Below, piece by piece: positions 54,732 to 62,693 of a DNA stretch of 64,000 nt. The stretch's first letter is position 1; each line of letters opens with the position of its first letter. Made by a program: the position numbers and the translations under genes. The notes under the pieces are model-generated. The model made no database searches. It was not told where the DNA came from and was given only the letters and a program-made list of their open reading frames with translations. The DNA is from Curvibacter sp. AEP1-3. Lineage in GTDB: Bacteria; Pseudomonadota; Gammaproteobacteria; Burkholderiales; Burkholderiaceae_C. The stretch spans positions 2,706,201-2,770,200 of the forward strand of contig NZ_CP015698.1 in assembly GCF_002163715.1 (NCBI RefSeq), given 5' to 3'.

Positions 54732-55184
54732 CTACTTGAGGCGGCGTTTTCCGCCTTTTGCCGGTTTGGTCGCCTGCGGCAGCGTCATCGTGTCCAGCTG
54801 CAGCATGGTGTCCAAGTGGCTCATGAAGTGGTGCAGGTAGGCGGGAGACAGGTCTTGCATCAGACCCAAAGTGCGCAGCACCAGACGGTGCGAGTTGAGC
54901 GGGCCGGCATTGGCGGGGCCTTGTTGCAGCGCGTGTTCCACCTGGTCTTGCACTTTCATGCGATGCCACGACTGGCGGAACTGCTGCACGCTTTTCATTT
55001 CCACCGTGCGCGGTGGGTTGGATGCAGTTGCCGCGTTTTCAGAGACTGTCGCGGGGCTTTGCAAGCTGCGGTTCAGAGCCTTCAGGGCGTTGAGGCCTTT
55101 GCGGGGAATCGCAGTGCGTGGCTGCTCTGGGAGCTGGCGCATGCGCTCTAGCAGGGCGTGCATGGCGTGCGACGCGTCAGTCAT
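54732..55184 (-). CDS. DUF2894 protein, last gene of the MotAB-like operon
   Basis: Protein of 150 residues, DUF2894, function unknown. It is cytosolic: an N-terminal helix (HAMHALLERMRQLPEQPR), a low-complexity linker and a C-terminal helical domain (residues about 65-135). That domain reads SVQQFRQSWHRMKVQDQVEH, then PAYLHHFMSHLDTMLQLD, and a basic tail KPAKGGKRRLK follows. It overlaps the OmpA-like gene by eight bases. Its constant association with the channel-like pair suggests a cytosolic accessory or effector of that complex. Confidence 0.82.
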   Translation of the reverse strand: MTDASHAMHALLERMRQLPEQPRTAIPRKGLNALKALNRSLQSPATVSENAATASNPPRTVEMKSVQQFRQSWHRMKVQDQVEHALQQGPANAGPLNSHRLVLRTLGLMQDLSPAYLHHFMSHLDTMLQLDTMTLPQATKPAKGGKRRLK

Positions 55185-55821
55185 GGGTAACTTGCGTACC
55201 CTTGGGCACCGGGGCCATCTCCACGCGGCGGTTCAGGGCCCGGCCGCTCTCGTTTTGGTTGGATGCCACGGGCTGCTGTGCGCCAAAAGCCGCAGCAAAC
55301 ACGCGCGAGGCAGGCATGCCCTCTTCAATGAGCGCGCGCGTCACGGTGAGCGAGCGCTGCGCGGAAAGCTCCAGATTGTCGGCAAAGTGCCGGTTGGCTC
55401 CTGAAACGGCTACGTTGTCCGTAAAGCCGCTGACCATGAGCATCTCGTCCCGCTCACCCAGGTACACCTGCAGCGGCGGAACCAGGCTTTTGAGCAACTG
55501 CCGCCCGTCGGCGCGTAGCTGGTCGGAGTTGACGGCAAACAGCACGCTGCCGCTGATGCCGATGCGCCCGTTATTCAAGGTCACGCGGCCCGATTGCAAG
55601 GGGATGGCCAAGGCCTTCTCCAGCGCCATGCGGCGCTGTTCTTCCTGTTGGCGCTTTTTGACTTCGGACTCCAGGTTGGCGACCAGGTCCATCTGGACCA
55701 CCAGCACACCGACCAGAATCAGCACAAACGCACCCAGCAGGCCGGCCATCAGGTCGCCAAAAGTGGCCCAGACCGGGGCGCTATCGACCCCGCTGTCGTC
55801 CATGGTGTCGATGTCCGTCAT
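55177..55821 (-). CDS. OmpA/MotB-like protein with N-terminal transmembrane Asp
   Basis: Protein of 214 residues. One membrane segment at about 22-45 starts WATFGDLMAGLLGAFVLILV; the Asp (residue 23) at its start matches the ion-carrying Asp of MotB and ZorB. A short coiled coil follows (EVKKRQQEEQRRMALEKAL). An OmpA-type peptidoglycan-binding domain (about 85-205) has FAVNSDQLRADGRQLL, NLELSAQRSLTVTRAL and ALNRRVEM. The ATG at 55821 overlaps the stop of the DUF802 gene by one base. The role is inferred: the stator-type partner of the DUF802 channel. Confidence 0.88.
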   Translation of the reverse strand: MTDIDTMDDSGVDSAPVWATFGDLMAGLLGAFVLILVGVLVVQMDLVANLESEVKKRQQEEQRRMALEKALAIPLQSGRVTLNNGRIGISGSVLFAVNSDQLRADGRQLLKSLVPPLQVYLGERDEMLMVSGFTDNVAVSGANRHFADNLELSAQRSLTVTRALIEEGMPASRVFAAAFGAQQPVASNQNESGRALNRRVEMAPVPKGTQVTHD

Positions 55822-57704
55822 CACGCAGTCCCTGCGGTAGTGACGGCCTGATTGCGCAGTTTGCGCAGGTCTTCCACCACGGCTTTTTGCGAGCTCAGAC
55901 TGAGGTCGATCACCTCACGCGCCTGGGCTACGTAGTAGGCTAGCTGTTCGTCACTGCGCTCCATGGATTGGTTGACTGCGGCCTCCACCCCCTGCAGGCT
56001 CTGGACCAGCTGCTCGCTGGTACCCACAAACAGTTCCACCGCTTGCTGGAAGCTGCTGCCGAGGTTGGAAAGTTCGGTGGCACTGCCACCCACTTGCGCG
56101 GCCAAGTGGTCGGCCTTGTCGGCTTGTAGCGCCAGTGTTTGCGAAAACTGCTCTTGCACTTGCAGCAGCGTGTGGCCGGTGTTGGCGACCAAGGTGTCAA
56201 TGGCGGCGCGCTGGCCTTGCGTGGTGGCCTCGGCCGATTGCAGCACGCCGTGCAGGCGCTCCATGAGCTGTTGGCGCTCTTGCAGTGCAAGCGTGTCACG
56301 TTCGTCCAGCTGGCTCATGCCGGTGCGCAGTTGCAGGGTGAGTTCGCTGATGCGGGCAGCGGCGGCTTCGCTGCGGGCAGCCTCTTCTGCACGCAAGTCG
56401 TTCAGTCCAGTGCGCCACAGGGCGGTGAGCTGGTCCATGCGGGCCTGCTGCTGTTCTGTCCAAGTGGCCTCGGCCTGCTGTTGGGCAGCGACCAGCGCTT
56501 CAGATTGCGTCAGCACACGGGCCATGCCGGCTATGGCCGCGCTCGCTTGGCTTGCGGTGTGCCCGGTGATGGTGGCCACGTTGGCTTCCAGCGTGCGGGC
56601 AAAAGTCTGCTGCTGCGCCTGCGCGTGTTCGCCCGCGCGCTGCCATTCGGTCTGCAGGGTGGCGGTGCTCTCATTCAGGGCGCGTGCCCAGTCGGCCGTA
56701 AGGGTGTGGGTGCCTTCGCGGAAGGCGGTTTGCACGCCCTGGAGTTGCGCTTGCAAGGCTTCACGCATCTGCGTGTGTTGTTGGCGCGTCTCGGCCACCA
56801 GCTGCTGCAGGGCGGATTCCATGACCGGCACGATGGCTTCGCTGGTTTGCTTCGCACCCGCCAACAGGCTGTCTTGCAGGCTTTGCCCTACGGCAGTGGC
56901 TAGGCCGGTGTAAGCGCGGCCGACGTCGGCATGGAATGCTTGCTGCTGGGCTTCCAGCCGTGTGTTCAGGGCCAGGTTGCGTTGCTCGATTTGTTCCATC
57001 AACCGGCTGAGCTGTTCTGCCACCGCAGGCAGTGCCTGCACTTGCTGCTGCTGGGCCAGCAGCCCGGCTTCCCGTTGGTGGGCCAGGGTGAAGGGCCGCA
57101 GCACCGTGGCAATACGACTGTCCAGCAGGCGGGTGACTTGCAGGCGCTCGCGGCGGCAGAGTGCGGACACCAGACCCAGCAAAGCCGATGTCGCCACCCC
57201 CGCCACCGACGTGCCAAAGGACAGGCCCAGACCTTTGATAGGTGCCGCAAGCGCCGCGCGAATGGCTTGCAGGTCGGCAGAGCCCTCCAAGGCAAAGACG
57301 GCGCCTTTGAAGGTCATGACCATGCCCAGAAAGGTGCCCAGCATGCCCAGCATGACCAACAGTCCAACGAGGTACGGGGTGAGCGATGGGCCCGGCAGGC
57401 CCACCCGCTCACCCTCAATGCGCGCACGCACGCTGGGTTGCAAGGCGGCAGGTACGCGGGCCAACCATGCGCTGAGCGACTCCAGCGGTTCGCCCATGTC
57501 AATGAGCGCCTGCCGCAAGGTGTGGGTGGTGGAGCGGTAGCTGGACATTTCCCGCAGGCCCATGGCATAGACCGCGCCAATGAGCAACGTCATGCACAAA
57601 GCCAGATAACTGGTGCCTAAAAAGCCCAGAGCGATCCAGCCCACAAAAACAGCCCCTGCGCCAATAGCGGCGGGGATGACGAAACGGTTCATATCTTGAG
57701 TCAT
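55821..57704 (-). CDS. DUF802 protein: MotA/ExbB-like membrane part with long coiled-coil tail
   Basis: Protein of 627 residues. Four membrane segments at about 8-30, 32-50, 109-131 and 157-183 are followed by a cytosolic tail of about 420 residues. The tail is almost entirely Gln-, Ala- and Glu-rich coiled coil. The third and fourth segments carry LVGLLVMLGMLGTFLGMVMT and GLSFGTSVAGVATSALLG, close in pattern to the pore-lining helices of MotA, ExbB, TolQ and ZorA. Known family: DUF802. Inference: a proton- or sodium-driven 5:2 motor with the OmpA-like protein as partner and a long intracellular rod. Confidence 0.87.
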   Translation of the reverse strand: MTQDMNRFVIPAAIGAGAVFVGWIALGFLGTSYLALCMTLLIGAVYAMGLREMSSYRSTTHTLRQALIDMGEPLESLSAWLARVPAALQPSVRARIEGERVGLPGPSLTPYLVGLLVMLGMLGTFLGMVMTFKGAVFALEGSADLQAIRAALAAPIKGLGLSFGTSVAGVATSALLGLVSALCRRERLQVTRLLDSRIATVLRPFTLAHQREAGLLAQQQQVQALPAVAEQLSRLMEQIEQRNLALNTRLEAQQQAFHADVGRAYTGLATAVGQSLQDSLLAGAKQTSEAIVPVMESALQQLVAETRQQHTQMREALQAQLQGVQTAFREGTHTLTADWARALNESTATLQTEWQRAGEHAQAQQQTFARTLEANVATITGHTASQASAAIAGMARVLTQSEALVAAQQQAEATWTEQQQARMDQLTALWRTGLNDLRAEEAARSEAAAARISELTLQLRTGMSQLDERDTLALQERQQLMERLHGVLQSAEATTQGQRAAIDTLVANTGHTLLQVQEQFSQTLALQADKADHLAAQVGGSATELSNLGSSFQQAVELFVGTSEQLVQSLQGVEAAVNQSMERSDEQLAYYVAQAREVIDLSLSSQKAVVEDLRKLRNQAVTTAGTA

Positions 57705-57710
57705 AAGGTG

Positions 57711-58394
57711 TCAGGCCCCGGTCTGCCAGGCCTCTACCAGGCCGGTGACGGGTTCCAATCTAAAGTGCAGTTCCGCCACCAGGGCGTCTTGAAAATCTTG
57801 CTCGAATGCGGCCATGGAGAGCGCAGCATCCTGGCGATAACGGTGAAAACGCCGCTCCAGCAGTGCGGAGAGCTTGGCCAGCAGTGCCTGGGCGCGTTCA
57901 CCCAGCATGTCTTCCAGGGTGGTATCCATCTGGGCCAATTGGCTCAGGCGGGGGCTGGTGCGGGCGAGCACTTCGCGGCAATGCTGGCGGAACGGGCCTA
58001 TGCGCAGCTCCATGCGCCGCTGGATGTCCAGGTAGCGCTGGCGGTAGCTGCCGTAGTCCTCATCTTCTGCCGGTTCGGGCGCCGCTTGGGCAATGCCCGC
58101 CACGCGCACCTGCGCAGGCACCGGCCGCACGGGTGGTTGCCGGATGAATCCGGTCAAGTCAACACACAGCTGTTGCAAGGCCTGGCTCAGGTCGGGCTCA
58201 TGCGCGGTCCGGGATGCAACCACTTTGGTTGCTTTGGTGATGGCGGGCAAGGCGCCACGCAATGCAATGGCATCCAGTGGCCCCAGCCACGCGCTCCAAT
58301 GGAGTGCCCAGTCCGGCCGGGTGGGTCGGACTTCTATCGCACTCCAGCTTTCCAGCAGACCGATGAGCCCCGGCGTTCCGGAACTCAGCGCCAT
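57711..58394 (-). CDS. DUF3348 protein, first gene of the MotAB-like operon (5' end altered by transposon)
   Basis: Soluble protein of 227 residues (DUF3348), function unknown. It is helical, with ARGINSSR-type family start replaced here by MALSSGTPGLIGLLESW. The core includes RQRYLDIQRRMELRIGPFRQ and the C-terminus RFHRYRQDAALSMAAFEQDF. The ATG at 58394 is two bases from the predicted end of the Tn7-like element and has no ribosome-binding site. A TTG at 58484 inside the element would add 30 residues. The native 5' end and promoter have probably been displaced. Confidence 0.75.
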   Translation of the reverse strand: MALSSGTPGLIGLLESWSAIEVRPTRPDWALHWSAWLGPLDAIALRGALPAITKATKVVASRTAHEPDLSQALQQLCVDLTGFIRQPPVRPVPAQVRVAGIAQAAPEPAEDEDYGSYRQRYLDIQRRMELRIGPFRQHCREVLARTSPRLSQLAQMDTTLEDMLGERAQALLAKLSALLERRFHRYRQDAALSMAAFEQDFQDALVAELHFRLEPVTGLVEAWQTGA

Positions 58395-58395
58395 C

Positions 58396-58487
58396 TGTAG
58401 GTTCGCACTTGATATCCGAATTGACTGGTGCCATTTCAATGAGTTTCGGTTTTCAAATAAGAATCTATTGTTGTCGGTTCTCAAAAT
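58396..58487 (+). repeat. Putative TnsB-binding repeats at transposon end
   Basis: Three similar 16-base units: TGTAGGTTCGCACTTG at 58396, TTTCGGTTTTCAAATA at 58444 and TGTCGGTTCTCAAAAT at 58472. A weaker TTTCAA-containing unit lies around 58429. The outermost begins with TGT, as Tn7-family ends do. Confidence 0.6.
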
Positions 58488-58609
58488 TCTACCGAACTTC
58501 CTAAAAGCTGAATCCCGAAGTTGCCTGTTGCTGCCGGCCGCTTCTTCAACTAGCTTGCTGTAAATTCATGCTCCAGAGAATTAAGTGGGTACTTGATGGT
58601 GTCAACAGG

Positions 58610-60403
58610 TCAGGTCAACTTGCCGAAACCCTCGAAATAGTTTCGACATTCAATGCGGTTGTACAGCAACTGCCTGCACCCATCAATTTCTGGACCCGCA
58701 ACAGGGACGACCCCTGCCTGATCAAGAACTTTCTTTACAGTTTTTGGGGAAGTCTTCCATTGCAAAGCGAGATCCCGACAAAACACAAACTGAGACTTAA
58801 AGGACTCCACTTCAGTATGGCGAACATACTGTTGATTCCTGGCACCAAATGCGTTGGCGTTAACGCGTAGAAATCTAGTCCGAACAAGCGAATAGGCTAC
58901 TTCTTGCTTGATATGGAGGAGGGCGGCAACCTGTGGAATTGTGTAGTCTTGGATCTTAGAGATGAAAGTCAAATCAAACCACGCATTGACTTCTTTGTTT
59001 GAGACAAGAAGTCCTCCAATGGTTGAAACCCCCTCCACACGACCAATGAGAGGCAGTTTTTTTGAAAATATCTCGATCAAAAAGGTGCCCACCTGATCGT
59101 TCTTCCATGACTTAAAACGCAGAATATATTCCACGGAGATGCAATCTTTGATTTCAGAGACATATGTCGGCTGACTATGAATAAACTGCGTCCACGCGTC
59201 AATCCATGATGTGGGTATTGACCATGGACAACCTAGCCCCCCCAATTTGAAAGCATCGGGGCAGATCACAGGCAATAGCGCCTGCAAGCGCGACTTCTTG
59301 AAGCCCAATCGGTTTGCAGCGTACTGCAACGAGGAATGTGAGATCTGCGCCTTGCAAAAATTGTCAACGTCCGCTCTGTGTACTAGAACAATCACTCGTC
59401 CTTTTTCGGTCGTGCGTCGGGATGCGCGGATGCTGAGGGCGTCAATTAGCGCAAGTAGACGGCGTCTAGATATGCCCATTTGCGAACAGGCGTGATTCGC
59501 CGGAATCCAGTCCACTCTTTCAAGCAGCGCTTTGTGTAGACGCTTATTTCGCCGTGTGATTCCCTCAGTCCAAAACTCTGCCATGTAGTCTTGAAAGGCT
59601 TCTCTGAGAAACTCAAATTCTTCATTACGAAATCCACGGTACAAAGACAAGTAGAAACCGCGAAATGCAACGGGCAATCGCCCAGAGGTGCCTTCCACGG
59701 CACTTGCCTTCAAAGAACTCGCAATCCTATTGAATCCAACAGGCCAGTTGAATATAACTTCAGCGGCTGAACTCGTAACGTGCCATGAGATGCGAAGTTG
59801 ATCAAGATCTGCGATCTTCTGGGGACGTCTACTTTTGGGGAAGCTTGCGTAAGCACCCAAAAACAGGATGATTCGAACACATTGATTCAAACTCAGCCCG
59901 TCTAAAAAAAGACCCGTGTTTGGAAGGTAACCCATTGCAAGTCGGTGCAAGTGGTTACTAAGCAGACAGACGTTGGAAGGTGCAGGGGAGGGGACCTCAT
60001 CTAACAGGGATCGACCGCAGTCACAGAAAAGTAGCTTCGCCCGCTGCCAATGCAGCGATGCATGACATACCGAGCAAGAATCAACCAACCAGCAACAACA
60101 AACGGGGCAAGCGTCGGCAAACAACACCTCCCATCCGATATGCCATGTACCTCGGACTTTCAAGCATGCCGGGCAGAAGCGTGAGTGTTTTGAATTGTAC
60201 GAAGGCAGTTGCCCAGCGACATCTCCCGCAGAATTTGAGTGCGAAGTCGCACCTCTATCTATTGGGTATATGTCAGAAACCTTTTGGAACGAGAGCAGGT
60301 TGTCTTCAGCAAGTCTGAGCTGGTAGCCAAAGGGCCCCTCGTCGCTATGCTGTATGGGAGTTCGAAGCAATCCTGAGCCTTGAGTCACTTCGATCAAAGG
60401 CAT
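58610..60403 (-). CDS. TnsD-like TniQ-family target selector with C-terminal module array
   Basis: Large TniQ/TnsD-type protein of 597 residues. The TniQ-like N-terminus (about 20-75) is followed by cysteine-rich zinc fingers (C77-x2-C80, a cluster from 99 to 113, then FCDCGRS at 127-131). Residues about 300-590 look like five similar units of 50-60 residues. Each has a helix-turn-helix-like part and ends in a wing such as RADVDNF, SWIDAW, KEVNAWF, HTEVESF or RIECRNYF. It would bind the attachment site and recruit TnsC. It overlaps the TniQ gene by ten bases. Confidence 0.82.
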   Translation of the reverse strand: MPLIEVTQGSGLLRTPIQHSDEGPFGYQLRLAEDNLLSFQKVSDIYPIDRGATSHSNSAGDVAGQLPSYNSKHSRFCPACLKVRGTWHIGWEVLFADACPVCCCWLVDSCSVCHASLHWQRAKLLFCDCGRSLLDEVPSPAPSNVCLLSNHLHRLAMGYLPNTGLFLDGLSLNQCVRIILFLGAYASFPKSRRPQKIADLDQLRISWHVTSSAAEVIFNWPVGFNRIASSLKASAVEGTSGRLPVAFRGFYLSLYRGFRNEEFEFLREAFQDYMAEFWTEGITRRNKRLHKALLERVDWIPANHACSQMGISRRRLLALIDALSIRASRRTTEKGRVIVLVHRADVDNFCKAQISHSSLQYAANRLGFKKSRLQALLPVICPDAFKLGGLGCPWSIPTSWIDAWTQFIHSQPTYVSEIKDCISVEYILRFKSWKNDQVGTFLIEIFSKKLPLIGRVEGVSTIGGLLVSNKEVNAWFDLTFISKIQDYTIPQVAALLHIKQEVAYSLVRTRFLRVNANAFGARNQQYVRHTEVESFKSQFVFCRDLALQWKTSPKTVKKVLDQAGVVPVAGPEIDGCRQLLYNRIECRNYFEGFGKLT

Positions 60404-61485
60404 GGTGTGTACTCCGCCATTCCCCTGATAGGGCCCAGATAAATTCTCTTTCGTTTGGCCTGCCTGCGGCCCGCCTTGGAGCGTGGCGCTACCTGATGTG
60501 GGCCTGGATGAAATTCCGGCACGTAGGGTGCCTCGGCCGCGGCAGTCAGATCTTCTGCGCTCAGCCCAAGTTCATTTCTCCAATCCCAAAGGATGCGTGG
60601 AAAGGGTAGCTCTTCGAGGCTACCTCTCAGAAGCTGGCGGGTCTCATCCGGTGTCTTGTTGAGCCGAACGGCATGGCTCAATGTGAGTGGTGACGAAGCT
60701 GCGTACAAAAATATCGCTTCTCGAAGTTGGAGGCAATAGCGCTGATCAGCAAGAATTTTGAGCATCAGCCAGGCGATACTGCCCTGATTCAAACGTCCGC
60801 TAGGGATATCGAATTCATCTGCAAACTCTGGAAGAAGTACGTACTCAAGGAACTCCATCAGAAGCAAATGCCAATGAAGAGGAATGCCCCAATCCTGTCG
60901 AGAAGCATCGGTAGATGCTGTCCATGGCCGCAACGAACGCATTGTGGCCATTGCCAGTAGTCGACAATGGCCTCGCTCCACTGTTCCAGAAGCGGCTCTA
61001 ACCTGCATGGCACCAATTTTCAAGCCGCAGCGGCATCTTCGGCATCCCCAGTCCCACCCAATGTCTCTACCGCAACGTGTGCAATGACTGATCATTCGGC
61101 AGTTGTGGATATGGCAAACCGTGTATCTGCGCAAGTCCCAATAAACTCGCGAAACACCATCATCCGCGAAGCAAAGAGGGCAAACCCTTCCGCTAGTGGA
61201 ATTGATCAATGATTTGGGGAACCGTTCGTCGCCAATCCGGAACTCTTCTGCCCGGCTAGAAATTGCGACATCGAACGATCCATGCGCGCGCAAGACATCG
61301 CTAGATGTCCCAGTCAATGCTGACAGTAAGTCTATATTCGCATTGATAGTATGAAGACTGGAAAGTGACTTCCGCACTCTTGAGAAGCAGTGGTTCAGCT
61401 CTGCAGATCGGGCGACAAATCCGCGCGTGCTTTCGTAGATTTTCATCTCCGTCAAAAGCAGAAATGAAGAAGTAGGTACATCCAT
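60394..61485 (-). CDS. tniQ: TniQ-family protein
   Basis: Adaptor between target DNA and TnsC, 363 residues. The middle region carries a zinc finger: CPLCF, then CHIHNCRMISHCTRCGRDIG and further paired cysteines CRRCRCG. The C-terminus is strongly basic (RSKAGRRQAKRKRIYLG). The N-terminal half lacks the usual ESLSSW start, so it may be a diverged TniQ. The gene lies 12 bases after tnsC and overlaps the TnsD-like gene, so all are translated together. Confidence 0.83.
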   Translation of the reverse strand: MDVPTSSFLLLTEMKIYESTRGFVARSAELNHCFSRVRKSLSSLHTINANIDLLSALTGTSSDVLRAHGSFDVAISSRAEEFRIGDERFPKSLINSTSGRVCPLCFADDGVSRVYWDLRRYTVCHIHNCRMISHCTRCGRDIGWDWGCRRCRCGLKIGAMQVRAASGTVERGHCRLLAMATMRSLRPWTASTDASRQDWGIPLHWHLLLMEFLEYVLLPEFADEFDIPSGRLNQGSIAWLMLKILADQRYCLQLREAIFLYAASSPLTLSHAVRLNKTPDETRQLLRGSLEELPFPRILWDWRNELGLSAEDLTAAAEAPYVPEFHPGPHQVAPRSKAGRRQAKRKRIYLGPIRGMAEYTPCL

Positions 61486-61497
61486 GACCGCATCAAT

Positions 61498-62538
61498 TCA
61501 AGAGAATTTTCGCGTGTGTTTTTGCTTCACTTCGCCAAAGTATTGATTGATGTCATCCCAAACATCAAAAGGTTCAAAGGGCTTGTTCAACAGGCGAAAT
61601 GTTCTCATCCCAGAAAATGGATTTAGTTCGTCAGGCGCCCCTGTCCAAATTGCGCGGCGGAAAGAGTTTGCCAAATCTGCGAGCTCAATTCGAACCTTTC
61701 CTTCAGCACCGCACCTTGACACAACGTCGTCCAGAATCTTGATGATGTAATCCATGAGGCCATGCGTTGCAAAGTAGAAGCGGCGAGCCATGTTGGGTTC
61801 CGACAGATCAATACATTCAATCGGCAACGAGCTTTGCAAAGCATTCAGAACCCCGCGAAACTCCAGCTTATTCTTGCTATCGTAGAAACTGAATGGCGAC
61901 AAGTACAACGGTGCACCAAACCGGCGGCGCATTTGTGGATTGCTATTGAGAACCAGGATGGATCGCGGTAGTCCACTGAGAATGACAGGTATGCGAAGGG
62001 AATCAATCAGGGTCTTGACCCAGTCAGTCACCTTCCGGCATTCGGCCGTACGCCTCCCATCGACAAAGTGTTGAAACTCGTCAATCATCAATAGCTCGAC
62101 GCCACATGATTTGAACAAGTGCACTATGCGATTGGTCTTAACGGTTGTATTGCCTGATGCGGCAGCGGGGTCTCCCATTGCAAGCAAGATGGTCTCCGCC
62201 AGCATCTTTACAGAAGGGGCCGCGGGTGTAGTGACACGCACTACCGGGATCTTCATTCCTGCAGCTGTTCTTACTGCGGGAAACTTAGACGCGTAGTATT
62301 CCAATACCGTGGTTTTGCCGCTGCCAGTTTGGGCGACCAGCAACATGCCTTCAGCGACATTGGCTTCCACACCTCGCCGATGACGTCGTGCGATCTCCCG
62401 GATAGCCTCAGTGAACTGAGGTGTTTCAATGATTTCATGGCGAAGACTGAACGTCGAAGCAACGGTTGAGTAATTCGCTTGATCTTTTTTGGAGAGTCCA
62501 AGACCGGAAAGCAGCTGTAGATTGTTGATTGTTTGCAT
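61498..62538 (-). CDS. tnsC: TnsC/TniB-like AAA+ ATPase
   Basis: Transposition regulator ATPase of 346 residues from the ATG at 62538; an ATG at 62625 would add 29 residues, and neither has a good ribosome-binding site. Walker A is AQTGSGKTT (69-77) and Walker B LLMIDEFQHF (149-158), followed by a sensor region ILSGLPRSILVL. It polymerises on target DNA in related systems and passes the target from TniQ or TnsD to TnsB. It lies between tnsB and tniQ. Confidence 0.9.
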   Translation of the reverse strand: MQTINNLQLLSGLGLSKKDQANYSTVASTFSLRHEIIETPQFTEAIREIARRHRRGVEANVAEGMLLVAQTGSGKTTVLEYYASKFPAVRTAAGMKIPVVRVTTPAAPSVKMLAETILLAMGDPAAASGNTTVKTNRIVHLFKSCGVELLMIDEFQHFVDGRRTAECRKVTDWVKTLIDSLRIPVILSGLPRSILVLNSNPQMRRRFGAPLYLSPFSFYDSKNKLEFRGVLNALQSSLPIECIDLSEPNMARRFYFATHGLMDYIIKILDDVVSRCGAEGKVRIELADLANSFRRAIWTGAPDELNPFSGMRTFRLLNKPFEPFDVWDDINQYFGEVKQKHTRKFS

Positions 62539-62693
62539 ATGATGGAAGCAGAGAAATCTGCGCAAGCCATGAACTGCGGATCGTCCAAGATTGGAAAATC
62601 GCTGTAGCGCGTTGACTGATCTCATTGAAAATGAAGGTCAGGTTCGAACGAGCCAAGTTCTATGGCTTGGCGAGTTAATAGAAAAGTTGGGGC

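Noticed and set aside
54732..58394. Calling the operon a Zorya system
   Set aside because: Only the ZorA/ZorB-like architecture is seen; no ZorC, ZorD helicase or ZorE nuclease is encoded, and the outer genes are DUF3348 and DUF2894.
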